Of a stretch of 64,000 bases of DNA, positions 50,620 through 59,370 are shown one piece after another. The position numbers and the translations under genes are program-made. Below the pieces are notes generated by a model. That model was not told where the DNA came from. It saw nothing but the letters and a program-made list of their open reading frames with translations, and made no database searches. Positions within the stretch are counted from its first letter, which is position 1. Every line of letters starts with the position of its first letter. The DNA comes from Paenibacillus cremeus (GTDB taxonomy: Bacteria; Bacillota; Bacilli; Paenibacillales; NBRC-103111): assembly GCF_007786445.1 (NCBI RefSeq), contig NZ_VNJI01000040.1, positions 1-64,000 of the forward strand. The letters are read 5' to 3'.

Positions 50620-50820
50620 ATGGGTGACAAGCTAACGGCCGGCAAAGAATCATTAATGACATTTACTATTAAGGATGCTAAAATCAAAAATCCGATTACA
50701 AATCTGCAGCCTTACCTTGGTGCCGTAGGCCACGTGGTCATTCTAAGTGCCGACGCCGAGCAGCATCTCCATGTTCACCGTTCCTTTTGTCATTCAAGTG
50801 CCGTGAACATAAAACCTTAA
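50620..50820 (+). pseudogene. Remnant of a secreted metal-related protein
   Basis: A 66-codon open frame whose middle (FTIKDAKIKNPITNLQPYLG; AVGHVVILSADAEQHLHVH) looks like the conserved end of a secreted domain with LQPYLGAxGHxV and HVH motifs, found in some copper- or FixH-like export proteins. After HVH the sequence becomes non-family-like (RSFCHSSAVNIKP), and the N-terminal signal part is missing. It is therefore most likely a degraded fragment. The family assignment is from memory. Confidence 0.5.
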
Positions 50821-50821
50821 C

Positions 50822-50850
50822 TTGACAGTAAGTAACAGCTGGATAATAAT
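50822..50850 (+). promoter_or_regulatory. Strong candidate sigma-A promoter
   Basis: TTGACA (50822-50827) is followed by 17 bases and AATAAT (50845-50850), or by 16 bases and TAATAA. Transcription would start near 50857, about 220 bases before the secreted-protein ATG at 51076, with a terminator in between. Confidence 0.6.
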
Positions 50851-50902
50851 GGGGATGTAAGCGGTTAACGCAACGATCGTTATGTGGGTGGAGTCCAGAG
50901 AG

Positions 50903-50958
50903 AACCCGAACATTACGACTTCTTCTTTAGGGAGAGGTATAATGTTTCGGGTTTTTTT
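50903..50958 (+). terminator. Leader terminator upstream of the secreted protein
   Basis: AACCCGAACATTA (50903-50915) pairs with TAATGTTTCGGGTT (50940-50953) with one bulge, followed by a run of seven T residues (50952-50958). It lies about 46 bases downstream of the start expected from the promoter at 50822, so it is either an attenuator for the 51076 gene or the end of a short RNA. The rest of the gap to 51076 shows nothing recognisable. Confidence 0.65.
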
Positions 50959-51075
50959 GTTGCCCGCCGCTTGCGGAGAGTTGGATTCTGAGGGGAGGGA
51001 GGGAAGCGAGAAGGCAGGTCAGTTCAATGCGCATGTTCCAATGGCAAGCTCATTTTGAATGGAGGTATTGTTCGT

Positions 51076-52065
51076 ATGTATCAAGTTTCTGTATCAAGCC
51101 CTTTAATAAAGCCAATCAAGCTTCTGACTTCCGTTGTTCTCTCCATCCTGATTTGGAGCTTGTCGGTGCTGCCCGTGTTTGCGGCTACACCTGCGACAAC
51201 GGTAAACGCTTCGGCCACCCTTGCGTACACGCTCAAAGGATTGAACCACAATCTGAATGTGCAAAAATTTTACGTCGCCTCCACGTATCTATACGTCACT
51301 CAGCGCTCGGGGTCAAACTGCTATTTGTCCAGATTGCTGATGAGCGGAAGCACCGCGACATACGTGGATGAGATGACGATCACCAATGCGGGCCATTGCC
51401 AAACGCTGGATATGTACACCTACAACGGCATCAATTATTTATATTTCAGCTCCAAAGCTGATACAGATCCTACCTACTACTGGTCTCTCCAAGTAGCCAG
51501 ATTGGAATATTCGCCTGGCACTACTGTTGATTACACCGACCTGCACCGGTTCACTTATATGAACTACGCCGACACGACCGGCACCAGCCTAGGGACAACC
51601 TATCGGGTTGATGCCGGCGGCAACAGCACCTATACCGTGTTCCGCGTCCAGACGGAGGAGGGAACCGTCACTTGGTCCATTTATGACACGGTCGCTTTGA
51701 ACCAGCTGCTGGACAGCAATGAGCAGGTGCAAATGAACAGTGCGGCCGCAGTGAGTGCCTGTGTTACTAGCTTCACGCAGTCAGGGACTGAAATCGTTAG
51801 GCCCAACGGGTCGTTCCAAGGTGTAGATATGCTTGATAAAACCAAAATCTTCACCTCTGGCGGTGCGGCAGGTGATACCCCTCAAATTGCGATGATGGAC
51901 AACACGGGAGCTTACAAAACGCTTGCGAACATTACCAATGTGGGAATGTACGAAATCGAGGGTGTACAGACGAAAGATAGCAGAGTTTATTTCAATATCG
52001 TTCCAGACACCGTGAATAAACAAAATACGCAAAAAATCTACTACGTGGCTGACAGCATCTTTTAA
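51076..52065 (+). CDS. Secreted protein of unknown function
   Basis: A 329-residue exported protein. The signal peptide has a basic start, a hydrophobic core (LLTSVVLSILIWSLSVLPVF) and a likely cleavage after FAA (about residue 43). The mature part is Thr/Ser/Tyr-rich and beta-prone (KFYVASTYLYVTQRSGSNCY; NGINYLYFSSKADTDPTYYW), suggesting a beta-propeller-like or bacteriocin-like fold (some Firmicutes helveticin-type proteins look like this), but I cannot assign it. Cysteines are few. ATG 51076 follows GGAGGT by nine bases. A promoter and a leader terminator lie upstream. Confidence 0.72.
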   Translation: MYQVSVSSPLIKPIKLLTSVVLSILIWSLSVLPVFAATPATTVNASATLAYTLKGLNHNLNVQKFYVASTYLYVTQRSGSNCYLSRLLMSGSTATYVDEMTITNAGHCQTLDMYTYNGINYLYFSSKADTDPTYYWSLQVARLEYSPGTTVDYTDLHRFTYMNYADTTGTSLGTTYRVDAGGNSTYTVFRVQTEEGTVTWSIYDTVALNQLLDSNEQVQMNSAAAVSACVTSFTQSGTEIVRPNGSFQGVDMLDKTKIFTSGGAAGDTPQIAMMDNTGAYKTLANITNVGMYEIEGVQTKDSRVYFNIVPDTVNKQNTQKIYYVADSIF

Positions 52066-52083
52066 TCTCTGTATAAAAAAGAA

Positions 52084-52110
52084 AGGGCATCTCAACCCCG
52101 TTGAGATGCT
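52084..52110 (-). terminator. Terminator of the YdeI-like gene
   Basis: GCATCTCAAC (52109-52100 on the minus strand) pairs with GTTGAGATGC (52096-52087) and runs into TTTCTTTTTT. It directly follows the stop of the minus-strand gene at 52111 and may also terminate the secreted-protein transcript. Confidence 0.78.
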
Positions 52111-52704
52111 CTAATCATTTAAGCCTTTGCCACTCATAATTTGCGGCATATATTTTTCTATCCTGGACACTCTTGTTTTGGATTGCTTGGCCTCGGCAAA
52201 ATGAAGAAGGTAAGCTCTCTGCCGCCCCGGTGTCAACGCTTCAAATGCCGTTTTCAAGTCGGGGTGTTCATCGAATTTCGTTTGCAGCTCTTCGGGAACC
52301 GGGAATTCGGTGCTCTTTTTAAACGACACTTCCAGCCCGGCTTTTTCCACTTCAATGGCTTCATAAATATAGGCCTTCAAAATGTCTTCCATGGCCGCGA
52401 TTTCTTGCACGTTGGTGAATCGGATCTGGCGCGCCGCTTGAACATTCTCGGTTTGCTGGATTAGAATCCCATGGGTATCCTTGAGCAAGGCACCTTTGTG
52501 AAACAGAAGCGCACAGTACTCTTTAAAGCCGTGGATTAACACGATGTTTTTATCCTGTAATGTGTAACAAGGATGCATCCACTTGAAATCTTCGGTTAAC
52601 TCACAGTCAAGCACAATCTCTCTCAGCTTCTCGAATTCGTCCTTCCACTGCTTGGCCTTTCTTAAAAATCCATCCACCTTAGGATTCAATGTGCTGTTGG
52701 TCAT
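52111..52704 (-). CDS. ydeI: YdeI/OmpD-associated-like protein (DUF1801 fold)
   Basis: A 197-residue protein that matches Bacillus YdeI in length and motifs: KVDGFLRKAKQWKDEFEKLR at the N-terminus, EDFKWMHPCYTLQDKNIVLI and FHKGALLKDTHGIL in the DUF1801 core, and the C-terminal TPGRQRAYLLHFAEAKQSKT with RVSRIEKY, characteristic of YdeI proteins. The function is unknown; related proteins have been linked to resistance to cationic antimicrobials. AGGTG lies near ATG 52704. It is a single-gene unit. Confidence 0.85.
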   Translation of the reverse strand: MTNSTLNPKVDGFLRKAKQWKDEFEKLREIVLDCELTEDFKWMHPCYTLQDKNIVLIHGFKEYCALLFHKGALLKDTHGILIQQTENVQAARQIRFTNVQEIAAMEDILKAYIYEAIEVEKAGLEVSFKKSTEFPVPEELQTKFDEHPDLKTAFEALTPGRQRAYLLHFAEAKQSKTRVSRIEKYMPQIMSGKGLND

Positions 52705-52761
52705 CTAAGAGCACCTCGCTTCAATGGTTTCTTCCACATATTGTCTTTACATGATTATACA

Positions 52762-53061
52762 TCAACCTTTACGTTTGGCAATCTCTTCGGTAACGACGAA
52801 CGCCAGCTCCTCATTGCCGAACAGCGACAAGACGCCTAGCACCGTGGCATCCGGTACTTCGCCAGCTTCTTCCTTCGGCACGGTCAGCTCAAGCACCTGC
52901 TGCAAAGCGGGATTCGCCTCTTGGTCCGGGTAAGCACGCGTGTACAGAACCGCTGGATCGAGCTCATGATTCACGCACCACTGTGCGAAAACAAGAATCA
53001 TCATTTGCTCCTCCTGCTGGAAGTTGCGGATGATTTGTTCTTCCATCTCTTTTTTGTTCAT
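52762..53061 (-). CDS. Small uncharacterised protein
   Basis: A 99-residue acidic helical protein, starting with a charged segment (NKKEMEEQIIRNFQQEEQMM), then LVFAQWCVNHELDPAVLY and a C-terminal VLGVLSLFGNEELAFVVTEE. No signal peptide or clear domain. I do not recognise it, but AAAGGAG lies nine bases before ATG 53061 and its codon usage is like the neighbours. It is divergent from the proS T-box. Confidence 0.68.
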   Translation of the reverse strand: MNKKEMEEQIIRNFQQEEQMMILVFAQWCVNHELDPAVLYTRAYPDQEANPALQQVLELTVPKEEAGEVPDATVLGVLSLFGNEELAFVVTEEIAKRKG

Positions 53062-53189
53062 CGAATGGGGCTCCTTTGCTTGCTGTCTCTAGTATTTTAA
53101 TGTACTGGCATCCGCGAAGGAACGCAAGTAGAGTGTCTAACGGCAGGGGCTTTCATCCCTTGACTAATCTTAGAGAATGGAGTAAAGTG

Positions 53190-53452
53190 GAAAAAATTAT
53201 TGATATGCACAATAGCAACGACCAAGGATCTGACGTTTCGTACCGGTTGTACAGAGAGGAGGCCCCCGGCTGCAAGGCTTCCCGACACGATGAAACGATT
53301 CCCACCTTGAGAGCTGCAGCGGCGAACCTGTAAGAGGACAGTAGCCGCTTCCGGGAGCATCCCGTTATCCGATGGAGTCCTGTCATGAGGCAATGGCGGG
53401 AAATTAGGGTGGTACCACGAGCGCATTCGTCCCTTACGAGTGCGTTTTTTTG
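53190..53452 (+). promoter_or_regulatory. T-box leader of proS
   Basis: A tRNA-sensing T-box riboswitch. The conserved T-box core AGGGTGGTACCACG lies at 53406-53419 (TGGTACC at 53410-53416). AGAGAGG and the GCAA distal-loop motif of stem I are near 53253-53277. The lower stem CAAGG (about 53222) pairs with CCTTG (53305-53309), placing CCC (53301-53303) in the specifier loop. CCC is a proline codon, which agrees with the downstream prolyl-tRNA synthetase. The terminator CGCATTCGT/ACGAGTGCG with a T tract follows. Confidence 0.88.
53421..53452 (+). terminator. T-box terminator
   Basis: CGCATTCGT (53422-53430) pairs with ACGAGTGCG (53436-53444) with one wobble, followed by seven T residues. It is the intrinsic terminator of the proS T-box, prevented when uncharged tRNA-Pro binds. 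Confidence 0.85.
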
Positions 53453-53488
53453 TTTTTTAATGAAGTCTTTTTCCAGGAGGAGATAACG

Positions 53489-55219
53489 ATGCGACAAAGT
53501 ACACTGCTTATACCTACCTTACGTGAAGCGCCGGCGGATGCGGATACGGCCAGCCACCAGCTAATGCTTCGCGCAGGCATGATCCGGCAGGTAGCGGCCG
53601 GGATTTATACGTATTTGCCGCTCGGCTGGCGCGTGTTGAAAAAAATCGCGGACATCGTGCGCGAGGAAATGGATGAGGCCGGGGCGCAGGAGCTGCTCAT
53701 GCCAGCGATGCAGCCCGCAGAGCTGTGGCAGCAATCCGGGAGGTACTCGGCCTACGGGCCGGAGCTGATTCGTCTTCATGACCGCCATGGCAGGGAGTTC
53801 GCGCTGGGGCCAACGCATGAGGAGGTTATCACGACGCTTGTTCGGGGCGAAGTCAGCTCCTATCGCCAGCTGCCGCTCAATTTGTATCAAATTCAAACGA
53901 AGTTCCGCGACGAACGCCGTCCCCGCTTCGGATTGCTGCGCGGCCGGGAATTTCTGATGAAGGACGCGTACTCCTTTGACGCGGATGCAGCGGGCTTGGA
54001 GATAGCTTACCGGCGGATGTATGAAGCCTACCATCGGATTTTTACACGGCTCGGACTGAACTTCCGAGCGGTGGAGGCCGATGCGGGGGCGATTGGCGGA
54101 GAGGGGGGCACTCATGAATTTATGGCGCTCGTGGACATCGGCGAAGATACGGTCGTGGCTTGCAGCGATTGCGGCTATGCCGCCAATCTGGAGAGGGCGG
54201 AGCAGGGACGGAGGGGAGCAAGCTTCAGCTTAGATTCATCCGCCGCTTCTTCCGATAAAAGCGAGATCGAGAGCCTGCACACGCCGGACCTGCATTCAAT
54301 TGAGGAGCTTACCGCTGCATTAGGTGCTACCGCCAACCAGCTTATAAAAACGCTGATCTATAAAGCTGACAATGGTCAGGTGTGTGCTGTCTGCGTGCGG
54401 GGAGACCATGAAGTGAACGAGATCAAGGTGAAAAATCATCTGGGAGTGGATTCGGTCGAGCTGGCGGATGCGCAAACAGTACAGAAGGTTACCGGCGCTC
54501 CTGTAGGCTTTGCCGGACCGATGGGGTTAACGATTCCGGTCTTGGTGGATCATGACGTTGCTCAAATGCCATCCTGTATTACGGGAGCGAATAAACAGGA
54601 TTACCATCTGGCCCATGTGCGTCCTGGCCGCGATTTTACGCTCACTCAGGTCGGGGACTTCCGCAATGCTTGTGAGCACGAACCATGTCCGCGTTGTGCG
54701 GAGGGGACGCTGCATTTTTACCGCGGGATTGAGCTCGGTCATGTGTTTAAGTTGGGCACGAAGTACAGTGCACCGCTTGGCGCGAAGTACGTTGACCGCA
54801 CCGGCCAAGAGCAGGTAATGATGATGGGCTGCTATGGCATTGGCGTTTCACGCGTAATGACGGCGATTGTGGAGCAGCATCACGATGCTAACGGTGTGAT
54901 CTGGCCAGCTTCAATCGCTCCATACCAGGTGCATATTGTGCCGATTTCGGTGAAGGATGAGGTGCAGTGGGACTTGGCGAAGATGATCTATGACCGGCTG
55001 CGCCAAGCGGGGATCGAAGTGCTGCTCGATGACCGCGACGAGCGTCCTGGAGTAAAGCTGAAGGATGCCGATCTAATGGGCAGCCCATTCCGGATCGTCG
55101 TGGGCAAAGGGGCAGGCGAGAAGCGCATCGAGTTCAAGGAGCGGGGGACGCCGGAGGCGGCAAGCATGACCGTGGACGAGGGGATAACGTGCATTCTTAA
55201 TGCCGTTAACAAAATGTAA
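53489..55219 (+). CDS. proS: Prolyl-tRNA synthetase (bacterial type with INS domain)
   Basis: A 576-residue class II aminoacyl-tRNA synthetase. The class II motifs are visible: motif 1 around AGIYTYLPLGWRVL, motif 2 in FRDERRPRFGLLRGREFLMKDAYSF, and motif 3 in GIGVSRVMTAIVEQ. The editing insertion domain (YbaK-like) lies at about 235-400 (ELTAALGATANQLIKTLIY; QTVQKVTGAPVGFAG). The C-terminal anticodon-binding domain follows (YQVHIVPISVKDE). ATG 53489 follows CCAGGAGGAG. It charges tRNA-Pro and is controlled by the T-box upstream. Confidence 0.95.
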   Translation: MRQSTLLIPTLREAPADADTASHQLMLRAGMIRQVAAGIYTYLPLGWRVLKKIADIVREEMDEAGAQELLMPAMQPAELWQQSGRYSAYGPELIRLHDRHGREFALGPTHEEVITTLVRGEVSSYRQLPLNLYQIQTKFRDERRPRFGLLRGREFLMKDAYSFDADAAGLEIAYRRMYEAYHRIFTRLGLNFRAVEADAGAIGGEGGTHEFMALVDIGEDTVVACSDCGYAANLERAEQGRRGASFSLDSSAASSDKSEIESLHTPDLHSIEELTAALGATANQLIKTLIYKADNGQVCAVCVRGDHEVNEIKVKNHLGVDSVELADAQTVQKVTGAPVGFAGPMGLTIPVLVDHDVAQMPSCITGANKQDYHLAHVRPGRDFTLTQVGDFRNACEHEPCPRCAEGTLHFYRGIELGHVFKLGTKYSAPLGAKYVDRTGQEQVMMMGCYGIGVSRVMTAIVEQHHDANGVIWPASIAPYQVHIVPISVKDEVQWDLAKMIYDRLRQAGIEVLLDDRDERPGVKLKDADLMGSPFRIVVGKGAGEKRIEFKERGTPEAASMTVDEGITCILNAVNKM

Positions 55220-55226
55220 GGAAGAA

Positions 55227-55263
55227 AAACCGACTGCGTGCGAGCGAGTGCAGCCGGTTTTTT
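55227..55263. terminator. Bidirectional terminator
   Basis: AAACCG and CTGC pair with GCAG and CGGTTT across a GC-rich loop, with A and T runs on either side. It ends proS on the plus strand and the SIMPL gene on the minus strand. Confidence 0.8.
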
Positions 55264-55267
55264 CCAC

Positions 55268-55948
55268 TTAATAGGTGAACACGAGCTTGACTGCAGCTGC
55301 GATTTTCAGCTCCCCCGGCTGAATCGGAGTGGCGGAAGCCATCGCGAATTTGGCCATCGGCAATGGAGACGGCTCGGCTCCCAGCGAACGCTCCTGCACC
55401 TGCACGGGAACCGGGTACAAGGTTACACCAAGCGCGCCGGCAATCGTTAAAGCCTTCAATCGCGCGTCTGCGACAGCTTCAGCCAGTGCTTGACGATAAT
55501 GCTGCTCCGGATGCGCCATGGCAAATTGGATGCTGTTGACTTGGTTTGCGCCGCTTGCAACTGCAGTGTCCACCACAAGGCCGGTTCGATCCACGTTTGG
55601 TATCGTAATTTGCAGCATATGAGTCACTTGATAGCCGCGAAAGGTTTGATGGCCATCGGCGTAATCATATTGCGTATCGATGCGGTAGGTGACGGTTTGC
55701 ATTTGCTCTTTCGGGATGCCTAATTTGGTTAACGCGCTTAGAATGCTCGTGACGGCGTCGGCGTTTTCTTTTTGGGCGACGCTAAGGCTTACATTTTCCG
55801 TAATGGCTCCGAGTACGATCACGGCTTTGTCCGGGGCTGCCGTTGACGAGCCTTCTCCAATCACCTCAAGGGTATTTCTCTGGCCGGAGGGCACCGCTTG
55901 CGTCATCGTCATCGCGGGGGCATAAGACATGGCAGGGTAATAATTCAT
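55268..55948 (-). CDS. SIMPL (DUF541) domain protein
   Basis: A 226-residue protein dominated by one SIMPL/DUF541 domain: LEVIGEGSSTAAPDKAVIVLGAITE at the start, KEQMQTVTYRIDTQYDY in the middle and the AVADARLKALTIAGALGVTL helix near the end. Family members are often periplasmic or exported. Here the N-terminal 30 residues are Ala/Met/Pro-rich but not a clear signal peptide. Function in the family is not settled. It is convergent with proS. Confidence 0.85.
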   Translation of the reverse strand: MNYYPAMSYAPAMTMTQAVPSGQRNTLEVIGEGSSTAAPDKAVIVLGAITENVSLSVAQKENADAVTSILSALTKLGIPKEQMQTVTYRIDTQYDYADGHQTFRGYQVTHMLQITIPNVDRTGLVVDTAVASGANQVNSIQFAMAHPEQHYRQALAEAVADARLKALTIAGALGVTLYPVPVQVQERSLGAEPSPLPMAKFAMASATPIQPGELKIAAAVKLVFTY

Positions 55949-56126
55949 AGGTCACATCCTTTACTTCAACTGTTAACCGTTGTCAGTGTATTGGCTTCTT
56001 ATTACTAGTCATATGGCGGGAAGTAGGAATGATGCTCATGAAATGTGCGGCTACGAAAAATGTCGAAAATATGTTATATTGATAGGACGTTTATTTTTTT
56101 ATCTCAAAGCTGGAGGTTCTCTCGTA

Positions 56127-58079
56127 TTGGAACGGTATCCTTTTACTCATGATCCGTCGCAGCCTTTCCTGCCGCAAGTAGGCGATTGGGTGGCGGATGT
56201 GTTTTACGATATTTTGCCTGAAGCCGGGTTTGAGGTTCGGGATGAGCAGATTTATATGGCGTTTCAGCTGGAGCGCGCCTTTGCAGAGAAGAAGACGATG
56301 TTCGCAGAAGCCGGGGTAGGAACGGGCAAAACACTGGCCTACCTGCTGTATGCGGTCTGCTATGCGAGGTATATGCGCAAGCCGGCGATCATCGCCTGTG
56401 CGGACGAGTCCTTGATCGGCCAGCTGGTCAAGCCGGAAGGCGATATCGCGAAGCTGGCGGAGCATGTGGGCCTTGCGATTGACGCCCGCTTAGGTAAGTC
56501 GCAGCATCAGTATGTGTGCTTGAATAAGCTGGAGGACGCCCGCTTCCGAGATGAGGAATCGGAGCTGTTTGATGACGTATACGACGCGCTGCCTGATTTT
56601 GTCTACTCCCACGATACGCTACAGGCGTTTCATGCGTATGGCGACCGCAAGGATTATCCGCATTTGACGGATGAGCAGTGGAATAAAATCAACTGGGACA
56701 CCTTCCAAGACTGTTTTGTGTGCGACAAGCGCCATCGCTGTGGACAGACGCTCTCCCGGGATCACTATCGGCGCTCCTCGGATTTGATCATTTGCTCGCA
56801 CGATTTTTATATGGAGCATGTTTGGACTTACGAGGGACGCAAGCGGGAAGGGCAGCTGCCGCTCCTGCCGGATCACTGTGCGGTTATTTTCGACGAAGGG
56901 CATTTGCTAGAATCGGCGGCGCAGAAAGCGTTAACGTACAAGCTGAAGCATAACGTCTTCGAAGAGCTGATTACCCGGCTGCTGAATGGGGAAATCCGGG
57001 AATCGCTGGCCGTGCTGATCGATGAAGCGATCCTGCAGAGCGAGATGCTGTTCGCCGACATTGTGCGTCACTGTACACCGATTGCGGGATCGGACCGGTT
57101 GCATATACGGTGGGACGAGCCGCTGCTGCAAGCCGTGAACCAGTTCCGTAACGTGCTCGCCACGATTGAGGATGAGCTGGTTTTTGAAGGCGGATTGCAC
57201 ACGTTAAACGACTATGAGCTGAAAATCGTCGAGGAGCATCTGGAGATGATGCAGCGGGCGCTCAGCTTGTTTCAGCAGTCGGATAAGCTGATCACTTGGG
57301 CGATGGAAAGCGATAACGGACTCACCTTGTCCATCATGCCAAGAGCGGTCAAAGAGGTGCTGCGCGAGCGGGTGTTTGGGGCGAAGATGCCGATTGTTTT
57401 TTCCTCGGCGACGCTGTCGGTGCAGGGTTCCTTCCGCTATGTGGCGGATAGCTTGGGGATCGAGGACTATATGTCTTTCTCGGTTGCCTCACCGTACGAT
57501 TATGCCAATCAGATGGAGGCTGTTGCGCCGGCTTGGGCTTCGGAGGATCATTTTAACGAAAAAATGATTGCTGCCGTCCATCTGCTTCAACGAACCGAGG
57601 GTCGCGCGCTGCTGCTGTTCTCGAGCAAGGATGAGCTGCTGCGATTTAAGCAGGAGATCGGGCGGTTCCCGGAATGTGCCGGACTTCGCTTCTTGTATGA
57701 AGGCGAGCAGGAGATCACGCATCTGATCGCTGCCTTCCAGCACGACGAGCCAAGTGTGCTATGTGCGGTCAGCTTGTGGGAAGGGCTCGATGTGCCGGGG
57801 CCATCGCTGTCGAACGTGATCGTCTGGTCGCTGCCTTTTCCGCCACAGGATCCGGTGTTCATGGCCAAACGGAGCGCCTCGGCTGCGCCGTATGAAGAGG
57901 TGGATCTTCCATACATGCTGCTTCGCCTGCGCCAAGGGCTGGGTCGCTTGATTCGCTCCCGTGATGATCACGGGATTGTGGCTATTTTTAGCGAGGAGCT
58001 GCATCAAAAGCAGGCGCTTCGTACTTCGATCGAGGCCGTGCTGCCGCAAGGTGTAGAGCTGCAAGAGACGCTTGCGTAA
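56127..58079 (+). CDS. DinG/YoaA-like Fe-S ATP-dependent DNA helicase
   Basis: A 650-residue XPD-like superfamily 2 helicase. Motif I is EAGVGTGKT (about residue 58), the four-cysteine Fe-S loop lies in CFVCDKRHRCGQTLS with a later Cys, motif II is IFDEGH (DEAH-like; about 255), and motif VI is QGLGRLIRS near the C-terminus. DinG proteins unwind DNA or R-loops with 5' overhangs. The start is TTG 56127 with GGAGGT about ten bases upstream; the open frame extends 49 codons further but lacks a signal and does not resemble the family. No nuclease domain is fused. Confidence 0.85.
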   Translation: MERYPFTHDPSQPFLPQVGDWVADVFYDILPEAGFEVRDEQIYMAFQLERAFAEKKTMFAEAGVGTGKTLAYLLYAVCYARYMRKPAIIACADESLIGQLVKPEGDIAKLAEHVGLAIDARLGKSQHQYVCLNKLEDARFRDEESELFDDVYDALPDFVYSHDTLQAFHAYGDRKDYPHLTDEQWNKINWDTFQDCFVCDKRHRCGQTLSRDHYRRSSDLIICSHDFYMEHVWTYEGRKREGQLPLLPDHCAVIFDEGHLLESAAQKALTYKLKHNVFEELITRLLNGEIRESLAVLIDEAILQSEMLFADIVRHCTPIAGSDRLHIRWDEPLLQAVNQFRNVLATIEDELVFEGGLHTLNDYELKIVEEHLEMMQRALSLFQQSDKLITWAMESDNGLTLSIMPRAVKEVLRERVFGAKMPIVFSSATLSVQGSFRYVADSLGIEDYMSFSVASPYDYANQMEAVAPAWASEDHFNEKMIAAVHLLQRTEGRALLLFSSKDELLRFKQEIGRFPECAGLRFLYEGEQEITHLIAAFQHDEPSVLCAVSLWEGLDVPGPSLSNVIVWSLPFPPQDPVFMAKRSASAAPYEEVDLPYMLLRLRQGLGRLIRSRDDHGIVAIFSEELHQKQALRTSIEAVLPQGVELQETLA

Positions 58080-58193
58080 GCGGATGGCGGTCTCATAGGC
58101 AAGAATGGATAGCCCGGACACATCGGTACAGACTGCATAGATTGGTATCAGTCCAAGTCAGTCGAACCAGTCCATCAGCGAAGGATGTGATCC

Positions 58194-59216
58194 GTGGTGC
58201 CACAAGAGATTACGATTGCTGCTGTCGGGGATATTTTGATGTCGACGAGCTTGATTGAATCCTCGAAGCGGGATAGTGATATGTATGATTTTAGCTCAAT
58301 CTTTCGCCATGTCGCTCCGATGCTCCAGCAGGCAGACCTGACGATCGGCAATCTGGAAATTCCGCTGGCTGGCCGGGAGAAGCGATATACGAAGAAAAAT
58401 CATCGGACCGGGTTTTATATGTTCAATTGCCCGGACGAGCTCGCCCAGGCTTTGAAGGACACCGGATTTGACGTGCTCACGACGGCGAATAACCATTGCA
58501 TGGACCGGGGCATTAAAGGGCTGAACCGCACTTTAGTTGTGCTGGATCAGCTCGGTATCGCGCATACCGGAACGTACCGGACGAAGGAAGACGCACAACA
58601 GTTTACGATACAAGAGGTCGAAGGCATCAAGGTGGGCATTCTCGCTTACAGCAAAAGCACGAACAAAATTCCGGTGCCAAGCCATCAAACATGGTGCATC
58701 AATCTGACCGATGAGCGCAAGATGCTCTCCGATCTAAAGGAATTGAAGAAGCACGTCGATCTCGCCGTGGTTTGTGTTCATTTCGGAGTCGAATACAAGC
58801 ATATGCCCAGCCTGAAGCAAAAACGCATCGTCCATTCGCTGCTTGCCGCAGGAGCTGATATTATTTTAGGGTCGCATCCGCATGTTATTCAGCCCGCGGT
58901 GTACCTGGAGAACAAGCAGTTTGTCGTGTACTCGATGGGCAATTTTATCTCGACCACGCTGAATAATAATCCTTATACACGTAACGGCGTCATCGTTCAA
59001 CTGCGCGTGACGAAGGATGAGGATGGACGCATTACGATTGCGGAGCCGGAATTTACTCCTACTCGGGTTTGTAAACAGGTGGTTACCAAAGGAAGAAGAT
59101 ACCAGGTCGTTCCGATTCCTCAAGTGGGCATTGCGAGACAGGCGGGGAAGAAAGGCGAGGAGCTCCGATCGGCTGCCAAACATACGCTGCGGATGCTGCG
59201 ATCTGAAGTCGAGTAG
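58194..59216 (+). CDS. CapA/PgsA-family metallophosphatase-like protein
   Basis: A 340-residue CapA-family protein. Motifs are TIAAVGDILMS (about 7-17), GNLEIPLAG (about 51), TTANNHCMDRG (about 98), the VVCVHFGVEY strand and LGSHPHVIQP, which together form the metal site of this calcineurin-like family. CapA/PgsA participates in poly-gamma-glutamate export, but here there is no pgsBC neighbour and no transmembrane anchor, so it is more likely a soluble homologue of unknown role. GTG 58194 (or 58197) follows AAGGATGTGA. Confidence 0.8.
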   Translation: MVPQEITIAAVGDILMSTSLIESSKRDSDMYDFSSIFRHVAPMLQQADLTIGNLEIPLAGREKRYTKKNHRTGFYMFNCPDELAQALKDTGFDVLTTANNHCMDRGIKGLNRTLVVLDQLGIAHTGTYRTKEDAQQFTIQEVEGIKVGILAYSKSTNKIPVPSHQTWCINLTDERKMLSDLKELKKHVDLAVVCVHFGVEYKHMPSLKQKRIVHSLLAAGADIILGSHPHVIQPAVYLENKQFVVYSMGNFISTTLNNNPYTRNGVIVQLRVTKDEDGRITIAEPEFTPTRVCKQVVTKGRRYQVVPIPQVGIARQAGKKGEELRSAAKHTLRMLRSEVE

Positions 59217-59224
59217 CAAAGGTG

Positions 59225-59253
59225 TTGCAATCCTCACTCGGCTTGCATATAAT
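59225..59253 (+). promoter_or_regulatory. Sigma-A promoter of the leader peptide/UMP kinase-like unit
   Basis: TTGCAA (59225-59230), an exact 17-base spacer and a perfect TATAAT (59248-59253). Transcription would begin near 59260, 27 bases before the leader-ORF ATG at 59287. It lies just after the stop of the CapA-like gene. Confidence 0.72.
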
Positions 59254-59286
59254 AACTAATTGACTATAGAGTGAAGGAGTGGAAAT

Positions 59287-59370
59287 ATGTCCTGTCTCGA
59301 TTTCGGTTGGCTGCAGCGGTGCCATCTTCGATATTCATTGACACCTATTTCCATTTCACTTCAACACTGA
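59287..59370 (+). CDS. Putative 27-residue leader peptide
   Basis: A short ORF with a good AAGGAGTGG ribosome-binding site (59274-59282) and ATG start. It encodes MSCLDFGWLQRCHLRYSLTP then ISISLQH and stops at 59368-59370. The stop lies inside the 5' arm of the terminator at 59363-59391. The segment ATTTCCATTTCACTTCA near its end can pair imperfectly with the ORF's own ribosome-binding region, giving an alternative fold. There is no run of one amino acid. The arrangement resembles ribosome-mediated attenuators. Confidence 0.5.
   Translation: MSCLDFGWLQRCHLRYSLTPISISLQH

Noticed and set aside
51027..51371. Plus-strand frame of 114 codons overlapping the start of the secreted protein
   Set aside because: It lies in another frame of a gene with a signal peptide and a good ribosome site; no protein-like motifs.
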